Counted from the first letter of the stretch, positions 24,031 to 37,249 are shown. The stretch is DNA of 64,000 bases from Diphasiastrum complanatum (GCA_029204225.1 CM055101.1:543006-607005), one strand, 5' to 3'. Notes: generated by a model from the sequence alone, not told the origin. Program-made: numbers and translations.

Positions 24031-26984
24031 ATTTTGCTAATTGTTGGATCTGATTGTTAATGGGATTGCATGTTATTATACTTTTTATGAGGGAGAAAGG
24101 GAGAGAGAGAAAGAGTAAGCTATCTTGTTGTGGATCTAGTGTTAATGGATGTAGTGTTGATCCTTAGGGTTAATGGATGTTAGAGTTAGATGTGAATCTT
24201 CCATTCATGCTGAAGCCGACACGTCAAGCGATATAACTGTGGAAGAGCATAGAAAGAATAATCGATCATCGATACTCACAATTATAATGAGAGCAATCAC
24301 AATCACTATGAGAGCAATCATCAATGACCAACCATCATCATGATCATAATGAGGTTCAAAGGGAAGGGATGAGGGTGCATAACATCATGATATCTAGTAT
24401 GCAAAACAATAAAATCTTTTGGAGTTCACAAATACGCCGACTATCCAATGTTTAATACTTGAGGAGTTTGTATCAAGTTAGCATAATGTTTGACCTATTT
24501 ATGAGCACTCAAAACATTCTTACATATCACACAAAAAATTAGCTGTTCTTTGAACATGAACAGACTCTAATTCAACATCAACAAGAAGACACGGTTGAAT
24601 TCCAAACATAAACATGACAATGTTCTTGATTCTTGCTCAATATCTAACTCATAAAAGAATGCTCCTGAATATAGTGTAAACACATTTCCCAACAGGGAAA
24701 AGATCAAGGAAAACATATGATATAGGAAAACAGACAACAAAATTTTGTGATCAAACAAGCATCCGAGTAAATAACAAGTTCACTACAAATTTTGTCCATA
24801 TCTCATACACACTAGACCCACGATGAATAATACCCATCCACTGTGTTTGTGTACATCCAAAGATAGTCTAATAAACTAATAGTATTGATGAATAACCTTC
24901 ACATTGTAAGTTTACAAAGTTTACACTTAAAAACATAAGATTCCACAAAAGGTTCCATCTTTGGTCAAAAAAGTTTCTTTGGACTAAATCGAGCGGTATG
25001 TGAATACCAAAGTAACCAACACTTCATGATATTAAAATGTAATTTTTCTTGTAATACAATCGTCACTAGATATACAAACTTTTCTAATCACAAAATAACA
25101 ATTCGTTATGGATGGAATAATGATTTTCTACCTTCATATCTTTCCATTTTGATCTGAGCACCTTGTAAGACAAATCCATCAATAGTATGTACCCCATAAA
25201 AATCCATATTCTAAACATCCACATAGATGATTACATGTCAATTAATTGTCACAAGACAATTTCTCACAATATGCCTATGTTACATCTACTGGCTTAAGTG
25301 TGGTAGATAAACCTCAGTACACAAAAGTAGATAGTAGACCAATCAAGATTTTGCATGCTTTCCAAAGAATTTCACTACATATCTTGACATAGCATTTGCT
25401 AAAGATTCATTCAAACGTGTAATCATTATCTTTACAAAATTGAGATTCTTGTAACTCATTTGTAAGATAATACACCTTTTAACTAGATTCATTTCTCCAC
25501 AACCAATCCTTATGAATCATAGTACACTACTAAGATCAGGTTGATCAACCCATTGGAGATACAATAATGATCAACAGATTTACTCAAGGTAATTAAGTCC
25601 TCTAAAATCACATGCAACACAATATGAATTTACAAGTTTTGACTCAGACTATTGTAAATCGGGTTTCAATGCTTTTTAAGGAGTATACTCTTGTGAACTA
25701 ACAATGATACACTATAATAATATATCTTATCATTAACAAACATCCTATCCTTAAGAAAGTTCAAGCATGAAGTTGTCTTCTCCCAAAACTACTGATTTTG
25801 GGAAGAAATCTCTCATTGATATCTGATTATATAACTTGGGTGTAGAATTGCAGCACTTCCCAAACAAAAATAGATGTAATCAAGATATCCAATAATCAAT
25901 CTACAATCAATGTTTGTCGTTTAAGTTGACACTTATAGTTGTCCCAATTTCACAATATAGAAATGCAATTCAAGAAGATATATTGCCCATATAGTTTACA
26001 CAAGGGCCTCAACTCTAACACGATTTATCCAATCATAGGGTCACCACATTTCCAACTATGTGCTTTGTAATAAACTCCAAAAGTGAATGCTAAAATAAAG
26101 TGAGAAATAGATAATTAAAAAGGTCTTCAGTTTTGCGATTTTGAGACACCACTAAGGACCCAGACTATATCTCAAAATTTCACACAAAGTATCCCATCAA
26201 CATGACCATTGGTTACCAAGTATATCTTGAGATATCTGATCTACCATGTCATAATTGGTTTATTCCATAAATACTTCTTGTTAGGATTATTTGTCTCCCA
26301 TACCACAAACTCTAAGTACCTTATTAATGATTTGGAAAAACTCATCATAAAACAACTTCAAATTAGGTATATATCCAAGTTGAATAGCTTCCTTTTCATT
26401 AGTTTTTAAAAAATTCCACAATGCTTGCTAAATAAAAACCAGGTTGCTTACCCAGGGATTCACTAATTCCAATGCAAACTCCACTATTGAATATGTTATC
26501 CATTATCCAATGTTTTCTATTTTTTTGTCATTTGTTGCTCAATTTGCTCGTCCTTAGCATTGTTACCATCACTCATTGACTTTGTCGCATTCATAAGGGT
26601 AAAACTTATTGTTAGTGCACTCAATAGTTTTCCAACATAAACGACTTATGGTGCATCATTCAAAACTGTCGTAAAGTTTGATTGCCCACAAAAAAAAAGC
26701 CAAAAGATTCACATGCATCACTTTTTGCCATTTACTTAAGTTTAAATTATTAGATTCTCATGACACCAATTTGTACCATAAACGAAATCAATACAAACAA
26801 AAAAAACCGCAAAATTCCACTTTGAAGGATTTAAAAAAATCATATGACCAAAACTAGGTACAACTCACAAAATTATTAGTCATGTTTACATTTAATTATG
26901 CTATAAAAAATAGAAATGAAACTGAACAATCGTGAACTAAAGTGAAGCTTAGGATATGCCTAAAACATTTCTTTAGATAACCCA
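24031..26984. other. copy 2 of featureless AT-rich DNA
   Basis: This corresponds to 7251-10206, with isolated substitutions only. No coding motif, paired LTR or RNA gene seen. Confidence 0.5.
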
Positions 26985-28916
26985 TTATTGGGAAACATTT
27001 TCCATAAATTTATGCATTTGACATACGATCAAATTAATTTTACAATATTCATAAATTTGAATTCTTTTATAAGAAATTGTGTGCACCCTCCCCAAATAAC
27101 ATTTAAGCTTTCTTCTTTGTTTCTTCTTGTTGATTATGATTCTTATTGTCACCATCTTTTCTACAGGAGCAAAGGTTTCTTCATAGTCAAGGCCATATAT
27201 CTGTGCAACGCCTTTAGCACATAATCTTGCCTTGTACTTGTTGATGGAGCCATCATGATTGTACTTGATCTTGAACACCCACTTGCATCCAATGATGTGC
27301 ATGTTAGGTGGTGGATCCACTAGCTCCCATGTAGGGTTGGTGATCAAGGCATCATATTCAATCTTATGGCCTCATACCACTCCTTGGTATTGAGGGCTTT
27401 TTGGACATCTTTGGGCTCCTCATGAGAAACAAAATAAGCATAAGTGGAATCAAGATCCACTTGTTTTCCTTTGTCATCATAAGTGAGCCTCTTAGGCTTG
27501 GATCTCTCCCTCATGGATCTTCTAGGAGTGAAAATTCGAGGACTTCCATCTTCAAATCTCAACTCCTCCATATGTTCATTGTCTTCAATAACAAAAGATG
27601 ATAGATTTTGAGGTTGCTTGATTCGTCCCCTCCAAGATTGTACTTTTCTTCTTCATGAAAAACTACATCTCTACTTTCAATTACTTTAGAAGTAGAGAGC
27701 ATGTAGATTCGATAGGCTTTCTTGTTGGATGAATATCCAACCATTACTCCTTTGCTTGCACAATGATGATCCTTCTTTCTCGTTTCCAAGGGAATATGGA
27801 CAAAGCAAATGCATCTAAATACTCTAAGGTGGTCACCCTTAGGTTTCTTCAAATAAAGTGCTTCATATGGTGACTTTCCTTCAAGTGCAACATGAGGGAG
27901 TCGATTGCACAGATAGTTTGAACAATTGATGGCCTCACCCCAAAAGTCTTTTGGCAAGGATGTCTCAATTATAATGGTTTTGGCACATTCACACAAGGTT
28001 CTATTCTTTCTTTCAACCACCCCATTTTGAGATGGTGTATATGCACAAGAAAACTCTCTTTTAATGCCTTCAAGCTCACAATAATCATGAAATTTATTGG
28101 AAGTGTACTCACCACCTCCATCACTTCTAATAATCTTGATTTTGTATGAAAATTGCTTTTCAACTAGAGCTTTGAACTTTAGGAAATAGTCAAACACCAT
28201 AGACTTTGAAGCTAGAAGATATAACCAAGTAAATCTAGTGAAATCATCAATGAAAGCTACAAAGCAAGTAGCACCGCCCTTGCTCTTTGAAGATGAGAAG
28301 TGCACATCCGAGTGTATGAGCTCCAATGGATGTGTGGTTTTGATAGATGACTTTGAAAAAGGCTTCTTATGAGACTTAGATATGGCACAAGCCTTCCAAA
28401 CTTGGTAGCTCCTCCTTAATGGCATAACTCTAAACAAGGTTGTCATATTCCTCCTTTAACCCATTAAGTATGACTTGAACAAGTTCATTTTGGTTGATGG
28501 AGTCTCTCGTGCATGACAATTCTCTATGGAGGTCTTTAACTCTCATTACATAAGCTGAAGCACATTCATCATTTCTCTATACACTTTGAAAAATTTGGTT
28601 TCTTAGTGTTAGATGTCTAGAAGTATTCTTTGCCTCATGGATGGACTTGAGAGTATCCCAAGCATCTTTGGCATTAGTACAAGCACCAATTTCTCTTAAA
28701 ATGTCATTTGAGACATTCATTTTAATCTAATGCAGAGCCATCCTAGCTCTCTTTTTCTACTTTGGAATTTCTTGACGAATTTGTGGTTCTTCTTCAATAC
28801 CAAGTACAATATCCATCACATCTTGTAGTATTAAGACAGATTCTATCCTAACCTTCCAAATTGAGTAATTGGAGGTTGACAATCTTTCACTTCTAATAGG
28901 AAGACACCCATTGAAG
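26985..28916 (-). pseudogene. copy 2 of family B gag-integrase-RT remnant, minus strand
   Basis: This corresponds to 10207-12138 and is virtually identical. The integrase core (27559-28446 frame) has the D-D-E residues. The gag-to-integrase jump and the RT truncation are shared with copy 1. In this copy the opposing plus-strand fragment is longer, so about 0.9 kb of integrase/linker sequence here has a complementary partner at about 30140-31060. Confidence 0.85.
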
Positions 28917-29663
28917 TCATAAAGAATGATGGAAATCAAAAAAGATGGATGAAAAAAATTGCTTATCTTCTCACTATAGGAACCAATCAAGGGCAAAAAG
29001 CCAAATCCTATGTAAGACAAAGCAAAAAATTGTGAGATAGGTCTCACTAGCTTGACAATCTCTCTAAAACAAGATTCGAATCATCAAAAAAGATGAATTA
29101 TGGCAAAAGTTATGGTTCTCTGAATTTCACACGTGTGAAATACTCCAACAATGTCAAATTGACTCAAATACAATCAATTTGTATGAAACAATTTGCCTAG
29201 AACCTATAAATTTTGTCTAAATCACATATAGATGAGATTGGTCAACTTCTAGATGATTTATGTGATCATTCAAGCAATAAATGTCATGTACTCACGATTT
29301 GCCACAGGTCTAGGCGCCCTACCTACGACTATTCAAAAGCTTATAACTTTTGATTGGCTTATCCAACTGTCATGATTCAAATTGCATCAGACTACAATTT
29401 CTAGCTTTCTAGTGGGCCAATTTGCATGAAATTTGGATCTGAGGTGAGAGAGAACCACCAAACTGAAAATGGGCGGTTTTCACACGTGCCTGCACCTGAA
29501 ATTCCGTACAGTACCTGATCTGGACCATTCAAAATGGTTTGAAGCTCTAAATCACCAGAAAACTGCAAATTACTTAGAAAGTAGAATCTAGACAATTCCT
29601 AGCTTGAAATCTGATCAAATTTGCAAACTTTTTGATTAGATTTGCTTGTAAATCTTAGGTAGG
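28917..29663 (-). other. copy 2 of family B leader
   Basis: This corresponds to 12139-12885, with the 16-bp TTTCACACGTGTGAAA palindrome at 29125-29140. Confidence 0.65.
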
Positions 29664-29667
29664 CTCC

Positions 29668-31488
29668 AAGCATTCTTTTTCATCCATGTCACCTTATGAA
29701 GGAGCCAAGAAGTCCATCTACACAGCAAATGATCATGAGTGTGCTATTGAAGGCATAGGGACCATTCCCTTAAAGCTTTTTTCATCAAAAGTTCTTTCTC
29801 TGTCTAAAGTACTTTTTGTTCCTAAGTTAACAAAAAATCTTATTAGTGCTGGGCAATTGTTTGATAGTGGACTAGATGTGAATTTCAATGTTGATACATG
29901 TACAATCAAGAAGCATGATGAGATCCTTGCATTTGGGTCTAGATTTGGTGGAATCTACAAGCTTGATCCCAAAGAGTATGCTAACTCTTGTGATGGTGCT
30001 TTTGCTTCTCATATGTCTTTGGAGGAACTATGGCATAGAAGGTTGGGACATCCTAACTATAGTTCTATGGTGTCCATGGTCAAGAAAACCAAAGCTATTG
30101 GCTTGCCTAATCTTATCTCCAAGAATTTCAAACCATGTGAGGCTTGTGCCATATCTAAGTCTCACAAGAAGCCTTTTTCAAAGTCATCTATGAAGAATAC
30201 ACATCCATTCGAGCTCATACACTCAGATGTGCACTTCTCATCTTCAAATAGCAAGGGTGGTGCTACTTGATTTGTAACTTTCATTGATGATTTCACTAGA
30301 TTTACTTGGTTATATGTTCTAGCTTCAAAGTCTATGGTGTTTGACTATTTCCTAAAGTTCAAAGCTCTAGCTGAAAAGCCATTTTCATACAAAATCAATA
30401 TTCTTAGAAGTGATGGAGGTGGTGAGTACACTTCCAATAAATTTCATGATTATTGTGAGCTTGAAGGCATTAAAAGAGAGTTTTCTTGTGCATATACACC
30501 ATCTCAAAATGGGGTGGCTGAAAGAAAGAATAGAACCTTGTGTGAATGTGCCAAAACCAATTGAGGCATCCTTGCCAAAAGACTTTTGGGGTGAGGCCAT
30601 CAATTGTTCAAACTATTTGTGCATCGACTCCCTCATGTTGCACTTGAAGGAAAGTCACCATATGAAGCACTTTATTTGAAGAAACCTAAGGGTGACCACC
30701 TTAGAGTATTTGGATGCATTTGCTTTGTCCATATTCCCTTGGAAACGAGAAAGAAGGATGATCCTTGTGCAAGCAAAGGAATAATGGTTGGATATTCATC
30801 CAACAAGAAAGCCTATCGAATCTACATGCTCTCTACTTCTAAAGTAATTGAAAGTAGAGATGTAGTTTTTCATGAAGAAGAAAAGTACAATCTTGGAGGG
30901 GACGAGATCAAGCAACCTCAAAATCTATCACCTTTTGTTATTGAAGACAATGAACATATGCAGGAGTTGAGATTTGAAGATGGAAGTCCTCGAATTTTCA
31001 CTCCTAGAAGATCCATGAGGGAGAGATCTGAGCCTAAGAGGCTCACTTATGATGACAAAGGAAAACAAGTGGAACAACCTCAAGGATTCATCAAGGATGA
31101 ATCTAAGGTGTGTTTGCTATTTAGAAGTCTTTATGGCTTGAAGCAAGCACCTAGATCATGGTATTCAAGACTCAACAACTTTCTACTTTCATTAGGATTT
31201 GTGCTTAGTGACTATGATCCTTCTATGTACTTAAAGTTTGATGGTAGTAATATTGTCATTATTCTAATCTATGTAGATGACATTATTCTTAGTGGAAGTT
31301 GTTTGATGCTAGTTCAAGAAACTAAGGATGCATTAGGAGGAGAATTTAAAATGCAAGATCTAGGAGAGATCCATTACATTTTAGACCTTGAGATTGATTT
31401 TCATGAAGAGTATGCTTTTCTTTGACAATCTAGATATGTCTTTTATATGTTGAGAAAATTTTGTCAAAATATTGAAAAATCTATCTAA
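29668..31488 (+). pseudogene. copy 2 family B pol remnant, plus strand, longer version
   Basis: Unlike copy 1, this version keeps the post-protease segment (KLTKNLISAGQLFDSGLDV), the pre-integrase finger (WHRRLGHPN ... CEAC) and the integrase core (HSDVHF, RSDGGGEY, NGVAERKNR), interrupted by TGA at about 30268. After CECAKTN a stop and frameshift intervene, and the frame resumes at 30604 through GYSSNKKAYRIY and the Arg-rich linker. The start of RT is deleted, as in copy 1. The RT remainder contains SLYGLKQAPRSWY and YVDDIILSG and stops at 31423. Lesions make it non-functional. Confidence 0.85.
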
Positions 31489-33284
31489 TGTTGTGAGTAG
31501 GGGTCCTAAAAATGCCAAAGATGAGTTGAGCTCTTTTGGCTTAGTAAAGACCCATCTTAGAATAAAATATTCAAGGTAGGTAGAAGTAGAAACTCGAGCT
31601 ACCATAGGAATTGCCATTTGTACTATACATCCCACATTTAATGCATGAAAAGTCTATGTGGCACAATCAGACATAGTGAGGTGGCTTGGATAAGTCTAGA
31701 TAGCCTGAGAGGTGAATCCACAACTCCAATTCAACTCAAAGTAGGAGGAGAGTCCATGGATCTAGATATATGTGATGTACTCTCATTGAGAAAATGATGA
31801 AATTTGTGTGTAATGCAAATTTGGAGACAAGTTCTTTGTGCCCTCTCTCTCTCCACGAGTTTTGTACTTGCTATTTTCTCTCTCTAGCTGAGTAGAGACA
31901 TTAATGATGCTTAGTCTTATGTTTTGTTCATAGATCTTGCTTATAACACAATAATATTGCTTGTTGTAATCTGGTTGTAACCACTAAATCCATCCAAGAA
32001 ACTATAAGCTAGATGAATTACACATACCATTCTAACCTAGTATACCATTCGAGTCTCTACCGAAATGGGTGATCTAGGTTCAAACCCATACATAAACATA
32101 AATAGGCTATAACCGGTAGTCGAATGCTTACTACTACTATATAAAAACTTGATCAAGGACAGATACTTCTCCCATTCAGATTGTCATCATGAAACATATG
32201 CTCATAGCGTTTGTTCCATCGTCTGATTTGTTTTTTCTGTTTGACCATCCATCTCGGCATGATCCGAAGAACTCAAACTCAATGTCATATTTATTTTAGC
32301 AAACACGGTCGACCATAAGTGACTGGTGAACTTTGGATCATGCTATTTCATAACCAAAATCTCAACCAGAGATCTAATCAAAAGAATATACTGCAAGAGT
32401 GAATTTCATTCCTTGTATCAACTCCCAGTCCACACTAACATCAAGCTGATTACACCTAGCAAGGAACAAGTTTCAACAAACCTTTTCTTGTAATAGACCT
32501 CTCTAGTTTTGATAAAAATTGGTCGGACTTGCGATCAACAATTTTTCTATTACAATAATATTTTATAATTTCCTTCTCTTACATCTTCTAACTATATATC
32601 GGTATAATTCTTAGAGGATTTATGTAATATCAAAATATCCTATCGTTCTTGATTTCGGAAACAGATCCATCATCTATTCATATTATGGATTCCCCTTGGA
32701 ATCTATGATATATGCTTTTCCTTGGTAATTATCTATTCTTCCTATTTCTCCCTCTTTTAACAGGAAACCACATGAGTTTTTAAGGGGTGCATATCAATCT
32801 AGATATGCCCTAGGAGAAGTTTCAAAGAACAAGTTCAAAAAAAAAAATAGAAAGTAAAGAAAAGTGTTGCATCATTGCAACCAAATACAGATGATGTCTC
32901 ACCATATTTTTGTGAATGACTTATTTAAAAAATTTCTTTGCTACCAACATAGAGAAATGACCCATATAATATTGAAGATTCATATAAGAGATACAATATT
33001 CAGAAAATGATTTCATTAACCATTCATGTGACATTGTCCAAGGTCAATATGTAATAAAAATTACCTTAATGTTGATCTATCAATAGAATTGGAGATTTGT
33101 TTCTAAAATGTGTGGACTTATGCTAATGTAAAAAATTTTGGTACGGTTGAAGACCGTACCAAAGGCCAAAATACCACAAGCCTTAAAAGTATCGTGGCAC
33201 TCATCCTATCACTCAATATTTATTGGCCAAACTATACTTGAAGTGCCATAAGGGTCAAAGATTAAAGAACTAGATTATGCCAAT
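31489..33284. other. copy 2 of ~1.8 kb without a recognised gene
   Basis: This corresponds to 13666-15461 and contains the same CT-rich tracts. The perfect hairpin is at 33137-33163. Private substitutions include ones near 32114, 32242 and 32525. Confidence 0.45.
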
Positions 33285-33945
33285 TGTTGAGATTAGGAAT
33301 TGTGATAGATTCAACTAGTTTGATCATATTCGCTATATTTTCATATTTGGCAAATTGAGACCAACTTTGTTTTAGACACATAGTTTGACTTTTGAAAGTT
33401 CATTAGTCTAAATTTCATTTGAATAGACACTTTTTGAAAGTGTGGGAAAGTTAGAAGTCGAGTTTGAGTAGATTCAAATTTGAATGTTGGGTACTTTGAA
33501 TCTAGGCCCAGAAATAGTAGGGTAGCATTTTGGAGGGAAAGTCAAGTGGCCAAATAGAGTTTGGACATGTTATAAAAGGATGTAACTCATGGAGAGAGTG
33601 ATCTTCTCTCTTCTCTATCTCATTTCATGCTTATACATGGTCCTCTTGGGTTCTACTATCCATTGGTGCACTATACTTGTGATTGCATGCAATTTTATGT
33701 GTAGAATGATCTATAATTGCTACTTTTGGATCCACACGTGTGAAATACAGTAGCTTGCTGGCTTTGTATGGACAGCAACAATAGTTTATCATTTCATTCA
33801 AGTTTGATCAATTTCTATTAGTGTTTGCATCTCATTTTGTGTGTAGATGCTCATTTTTTTACATTGGTGAGATTGGTAGAGTAGCTTCTTTTGTAATTCA
33901 AGATCAATTTGTGCATTGGATCATCAATTATCTGAAATCCTTCAC
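33285..33945 (+). mobile_element. copy 2 family A 5' LTR, plus strand
   Basis: This corresponds to 15462-16122, with TGTTGAGATTAGG at the start and TATAAAAGG at about 33572. The PBS GGTATTAGAGCTTGTG follows at 33947-33963. Confidence 0.8.
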
Positions 33946-33946
33946 T

Positions 33947-33963
33947 AGGTATTAGAGCTTGTG
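33947..33963 (+). other. copy 2 PBS, degenerate iMet type
   Basis: Same sequence as 16124-16140, adjacent to the LTR end. Confidence 0.7.
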
Positions 33964-34548
33964 TTTCAGGTTATGAAGGAGAAAATCATATCCATCAATG
34001 ATTTGGTGAAGATATCAAGGCTAGAGCATGCTAGAGAGGATTCTACACCAAAATCGAGTTTTTTTGCTTTTGTAGATTGGATCTTTTGTAGATCAAAACC
34101 CTATATAGGTTCAAAAACTTGATCAATTCCAATTCTTGATTTCACATACTAGATTTGGCCAATTTGTGGATCATTGGATCAGCCTAAGTGGTGGCTAATA
34201 GATTGCATATCAAATTTTTAGCATTTGCATGTAGATTTGGAATAGTCAATTTTTTGTAATTTTGTCAAAACCCTAATTTTGATTGGATCTCTAGATAGTG
34301 AGGTTTCTGGACTTCATTTGAGTGTGTTTCAATCTTAGAAAGTGGCAAAAGTCATTAGATTGAGGACAAATTATAGGTTGATCAAGATTCCATGATTATG
34401 TGTGTTGATTTGCTTGGTATAAGTGCTAGAAGAGAATTTTTGAGATAGTTTCAAATCTTTGTGATTTCTTTTGAAAACATTTGTTGCTATTCAAAGGAGT
34501 ACTTTGTGCATTGAAACAAGTTGAAAAGTAAGATCATGTCATTTCTAC

Positions 34549-36012
34549 ATGGCAACTTTAAGTGGAGTCATGTTGGAAGCCAATGATAGGCTTACCTCAA
34601 GTAACTATTCATTGTGAAAAGTCGGGATGGAATCGCTTCTTGAGATGAATGATGTTTTGGATATTATTGTAGGTTTAGAGGAGAGACCAGCAACACAACA
34701 AGATCAAATGATGTATGATAAGAGAGCCAACATGGCTCTGAACATTATCAATATGAATGTTACCAATGAGCTTCTGAAGGAAGTTGGTAAGTGTACTTCA
34801 TCCAAGGATGCTTGGGATTCACTAAAGAAGCTTTATGAATCCAAGTCTACTTCTAGAGTGTTGAATCTAAGAAGGTAAATCTTTTCTCGTTTGCAAAAGA
34901 GTGAAGAAAGTCCAAGTACTTTTGTTTTGAGGATGAAAGCATCAAATGATGAGTTGGCTTGCATTGATGAGAGCATTAAGGAAGGAGAGCTTGTTCAAGT
35001 GATTCTTAATGGATTGTTGGATGCTCATGCTAATATTGTTCAAAGTATTGCTATTAAAAAGAATTTGCCAAGTTTGATGGACATTCAAGAGATCTTGATC
35101 AATGAAGAATATAGGCTTCAAGCAAGAGGTGGATCTACATTGACACTTCAAGAGGAGGCTATGTTCACGAAGGGCAAATTCAAGCACAAAATAAAAAGTA
35201 AGTGGTCTAAAGGGCAAGATCAAGTGGATGCATCCTCAAATGAAAAAAAGAAGGATAGATCAAAGCTCAAGTGCTTCTATTGTGGCATCAAAGGACGCTT
35301 TGCAAGTGAGTGCTACAAGAAGAAGAGAGATCAAGGAGACAAGCAATGTAATCTTATTCTTGATGAGGATGTTTTGGATGTTGAAGATGCAAATGATGCT
35401 TTTGTGATGTCTTCATGTATGATTGCTAATGATGGTAGATCCTTGGTGGATTGATAATGGAGCAAGTTTACAAATGACTTTACACAAACAATACTTCACT
35501 TATTTGTTGGCATATGGAGATGATTAGAGGGTGATTTACATGGCCAAGGATGGTGAGTGTGCAATCAAAGAGATGGCACAATTCTTATTTCTCTCTCTAG
35601 AAATAGGAAAGTTCATTTGGAGGATGTCTTGTTTATTTCATCTATTACCAAGAATTTGCTTAGTGTGAGTCAAATGCTAAGTAAAGGCCTCAAGGTTGAG
35701 TTTGATGGAGATGCTTGTATGATCAAAAGGAAGGATGTCTTGATTGGAAAAGGTAATAGGCAAGGGAAGTTGTTCAAACTAGATGCTTGTGTTATTGCTA
35801 GCCAAGTTGGATGTGTTTCAAAGGAGAAAATGCCTATTCAAGAGGTTTGACATAAAAGGATGAGACACCTCAACTTCAAGTCATTGGAGGTGATGGCTAG
35901 AAAGAAGGTTGGAGGTAATGGCTAGAAAGAAGATTGTGATAGGTCTTCCAATTTCCTTAAGTGGAATCAACTATGTTTGTGAGTCTTGTGCTTTGAACCA
36001 ACTTTTGCATGA
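34549..36012 (+). pseudogene. copy 2 family A gag-protease-pre-integrase remnant
   Basis: The ATG at 34549 starts the same gag as 16726, with the TGA and TAA stops retained. The later frameshift of copy 1 is absent, so 34891-35454 reads openly through the gag core and CCHC knuckle CFYCGIKGRFASEC. The protease motif is near 35447, where DSGAS has become DNGAS (GAT AAT GGA GCA), a G-to-A change at the serine codon. The sequence continues past the duplication end at 35891 through LEVMARKK into a short pre-integrase stretch (YVCESCALNQ), and is cut off near 36012. Confidence 0.85.
35887..35936 (+). repeat. 25-bp direct tandem repeat at duplication end
   Basis: GGAGGTGATGGCTAGAAAGA begins at 35887, and a near-identical unit beginning GGAGGTAATGGCTAGAAAGA starts at 35912. 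The first unit contains the TGAT at 35891 that marks the right boundary of the duplication. Confidence 0.85.
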
Positions 36013-37249
36013 CTGACAACAGCTCCAAGGTACTATCCCAGGCCTACACAGAAGCCTGCGTGTAGTGGGTTTCTTTCCTTGCCTAACCTCAATCGAAGAT
36101 CTAATCAATCTAGCATCAAAGAGATGAAGTTAGTTGTCACGCGTAGATTCGTTCCCATGAGAGCGATAGCATAGTTCAGATTTCAAGGTCTAACTGTTTG
36201 ATAGACGATTGGTGGGTGGGTCTTGCCATAACCTATACTTTTGTGTGAATTGGTTTCTTCTCCAAGTGATCCATTGGGGCTTAGAAATCTAGAAGATAAC
36301 ATCAAAGACAAAATTAGAAAAAGAATTGTCATACAATAATTCTCTAGTAGGATCTGAAGCATAACAGATGATGTGTTTTTTTGAAGTCTTTTCTAATAGA
36401 AACTGAGTCTCCACAAAGTTTCCCCCACAAATGGGGTCTCAAACCTAACAAGGAAGCACAATGTAAAGGACCCATTGAGGTATTTTTGCAATTATGTAGC
36501 CTACATACCCCACTAGAAGAGCACAAATCTACATAGTTGGCTTAGTCCATGACCCAATAACTACAAGCATCAAAATTGGGGGCTAATGTAATTTATAAAA
36601 GTTTAGGGGATTCATAGTTATAATGAGGCCACAAAGGACAATACAATATAGAGGGACTAGATTATCAATAACACCACTTTACTAGCAACCAACTGAATGG
36701 AAAATAAAATTTTAGTAAGGGCAGACAATATTGTAATAAATAGCTTCATTGCATAAGTAAGTTACTATAGTGAGTGGCACAAGAGGGCGCGATGCTTTGG
36801 AAATTCGGAACAATTTTTTCATAACGGGGTCCTCGGCACCATGTAATGGAGCCCACCCTCAAAAACACGTCATAAGCTATATGTAATTTTTTTTGTTCAT
36901 TATGTACAGTTGGCTTTTGGAAGTTCTTAGTCTTGTATTGAGCTCTTCATGTTTGCTAGCTATGGTGGATTAAGCTCTTTGTGATTGTGTGAATGGTAGC
37001 AAAACTCTTGGTTGGATTCTTATCAAATTATTGTTGAGGTGCAATTTGCAAAGATTTGCTACAACTAGATTCAAAGAAAATTTGAGGAACCTAGCACTTT
37101 GGAGAAAGAGCTATCCAATTTGCTGCAAATCCAACATATGCCTACGATAATCAATACAATATGGACAACTTTCTAGGAAAGAGTTGCCCTCAGTATAGGT
37201 GATTTGTGAAGCCAAATATCACACAACAATTTATTTGAAACATTTATCT
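36013..37249. other. ~1.2 kb without a recognised gene
   Basis: Immediately after the truncated copia there is a stretch at about 36020-36240 whose wording and higher GC differ from the neighbouring retroelements. I cannot identify it. The remainder has only short random frames. Confidence 0.45.

Larger units (their letters stand above)
18069..35890 (+). repeat. tandem duplication, copy 2 (17,822 bp)
   Basis: This is the second head-to-tail copy of the 1294-18068 block. It is longer because it retains 29771-30814 (1,044 bp of plus-strand copia pol). It lacks 5 bp near 20706 relative to copy 1 and has one base fewer near 34946, which keeps the gag frame open there. The copy ends at TGAT 35891-35894. 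Beyond that point the plus-strand copia sequence simply continues, so 35891-36012 is the original right flank of the unit. Confidence 0.95.
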
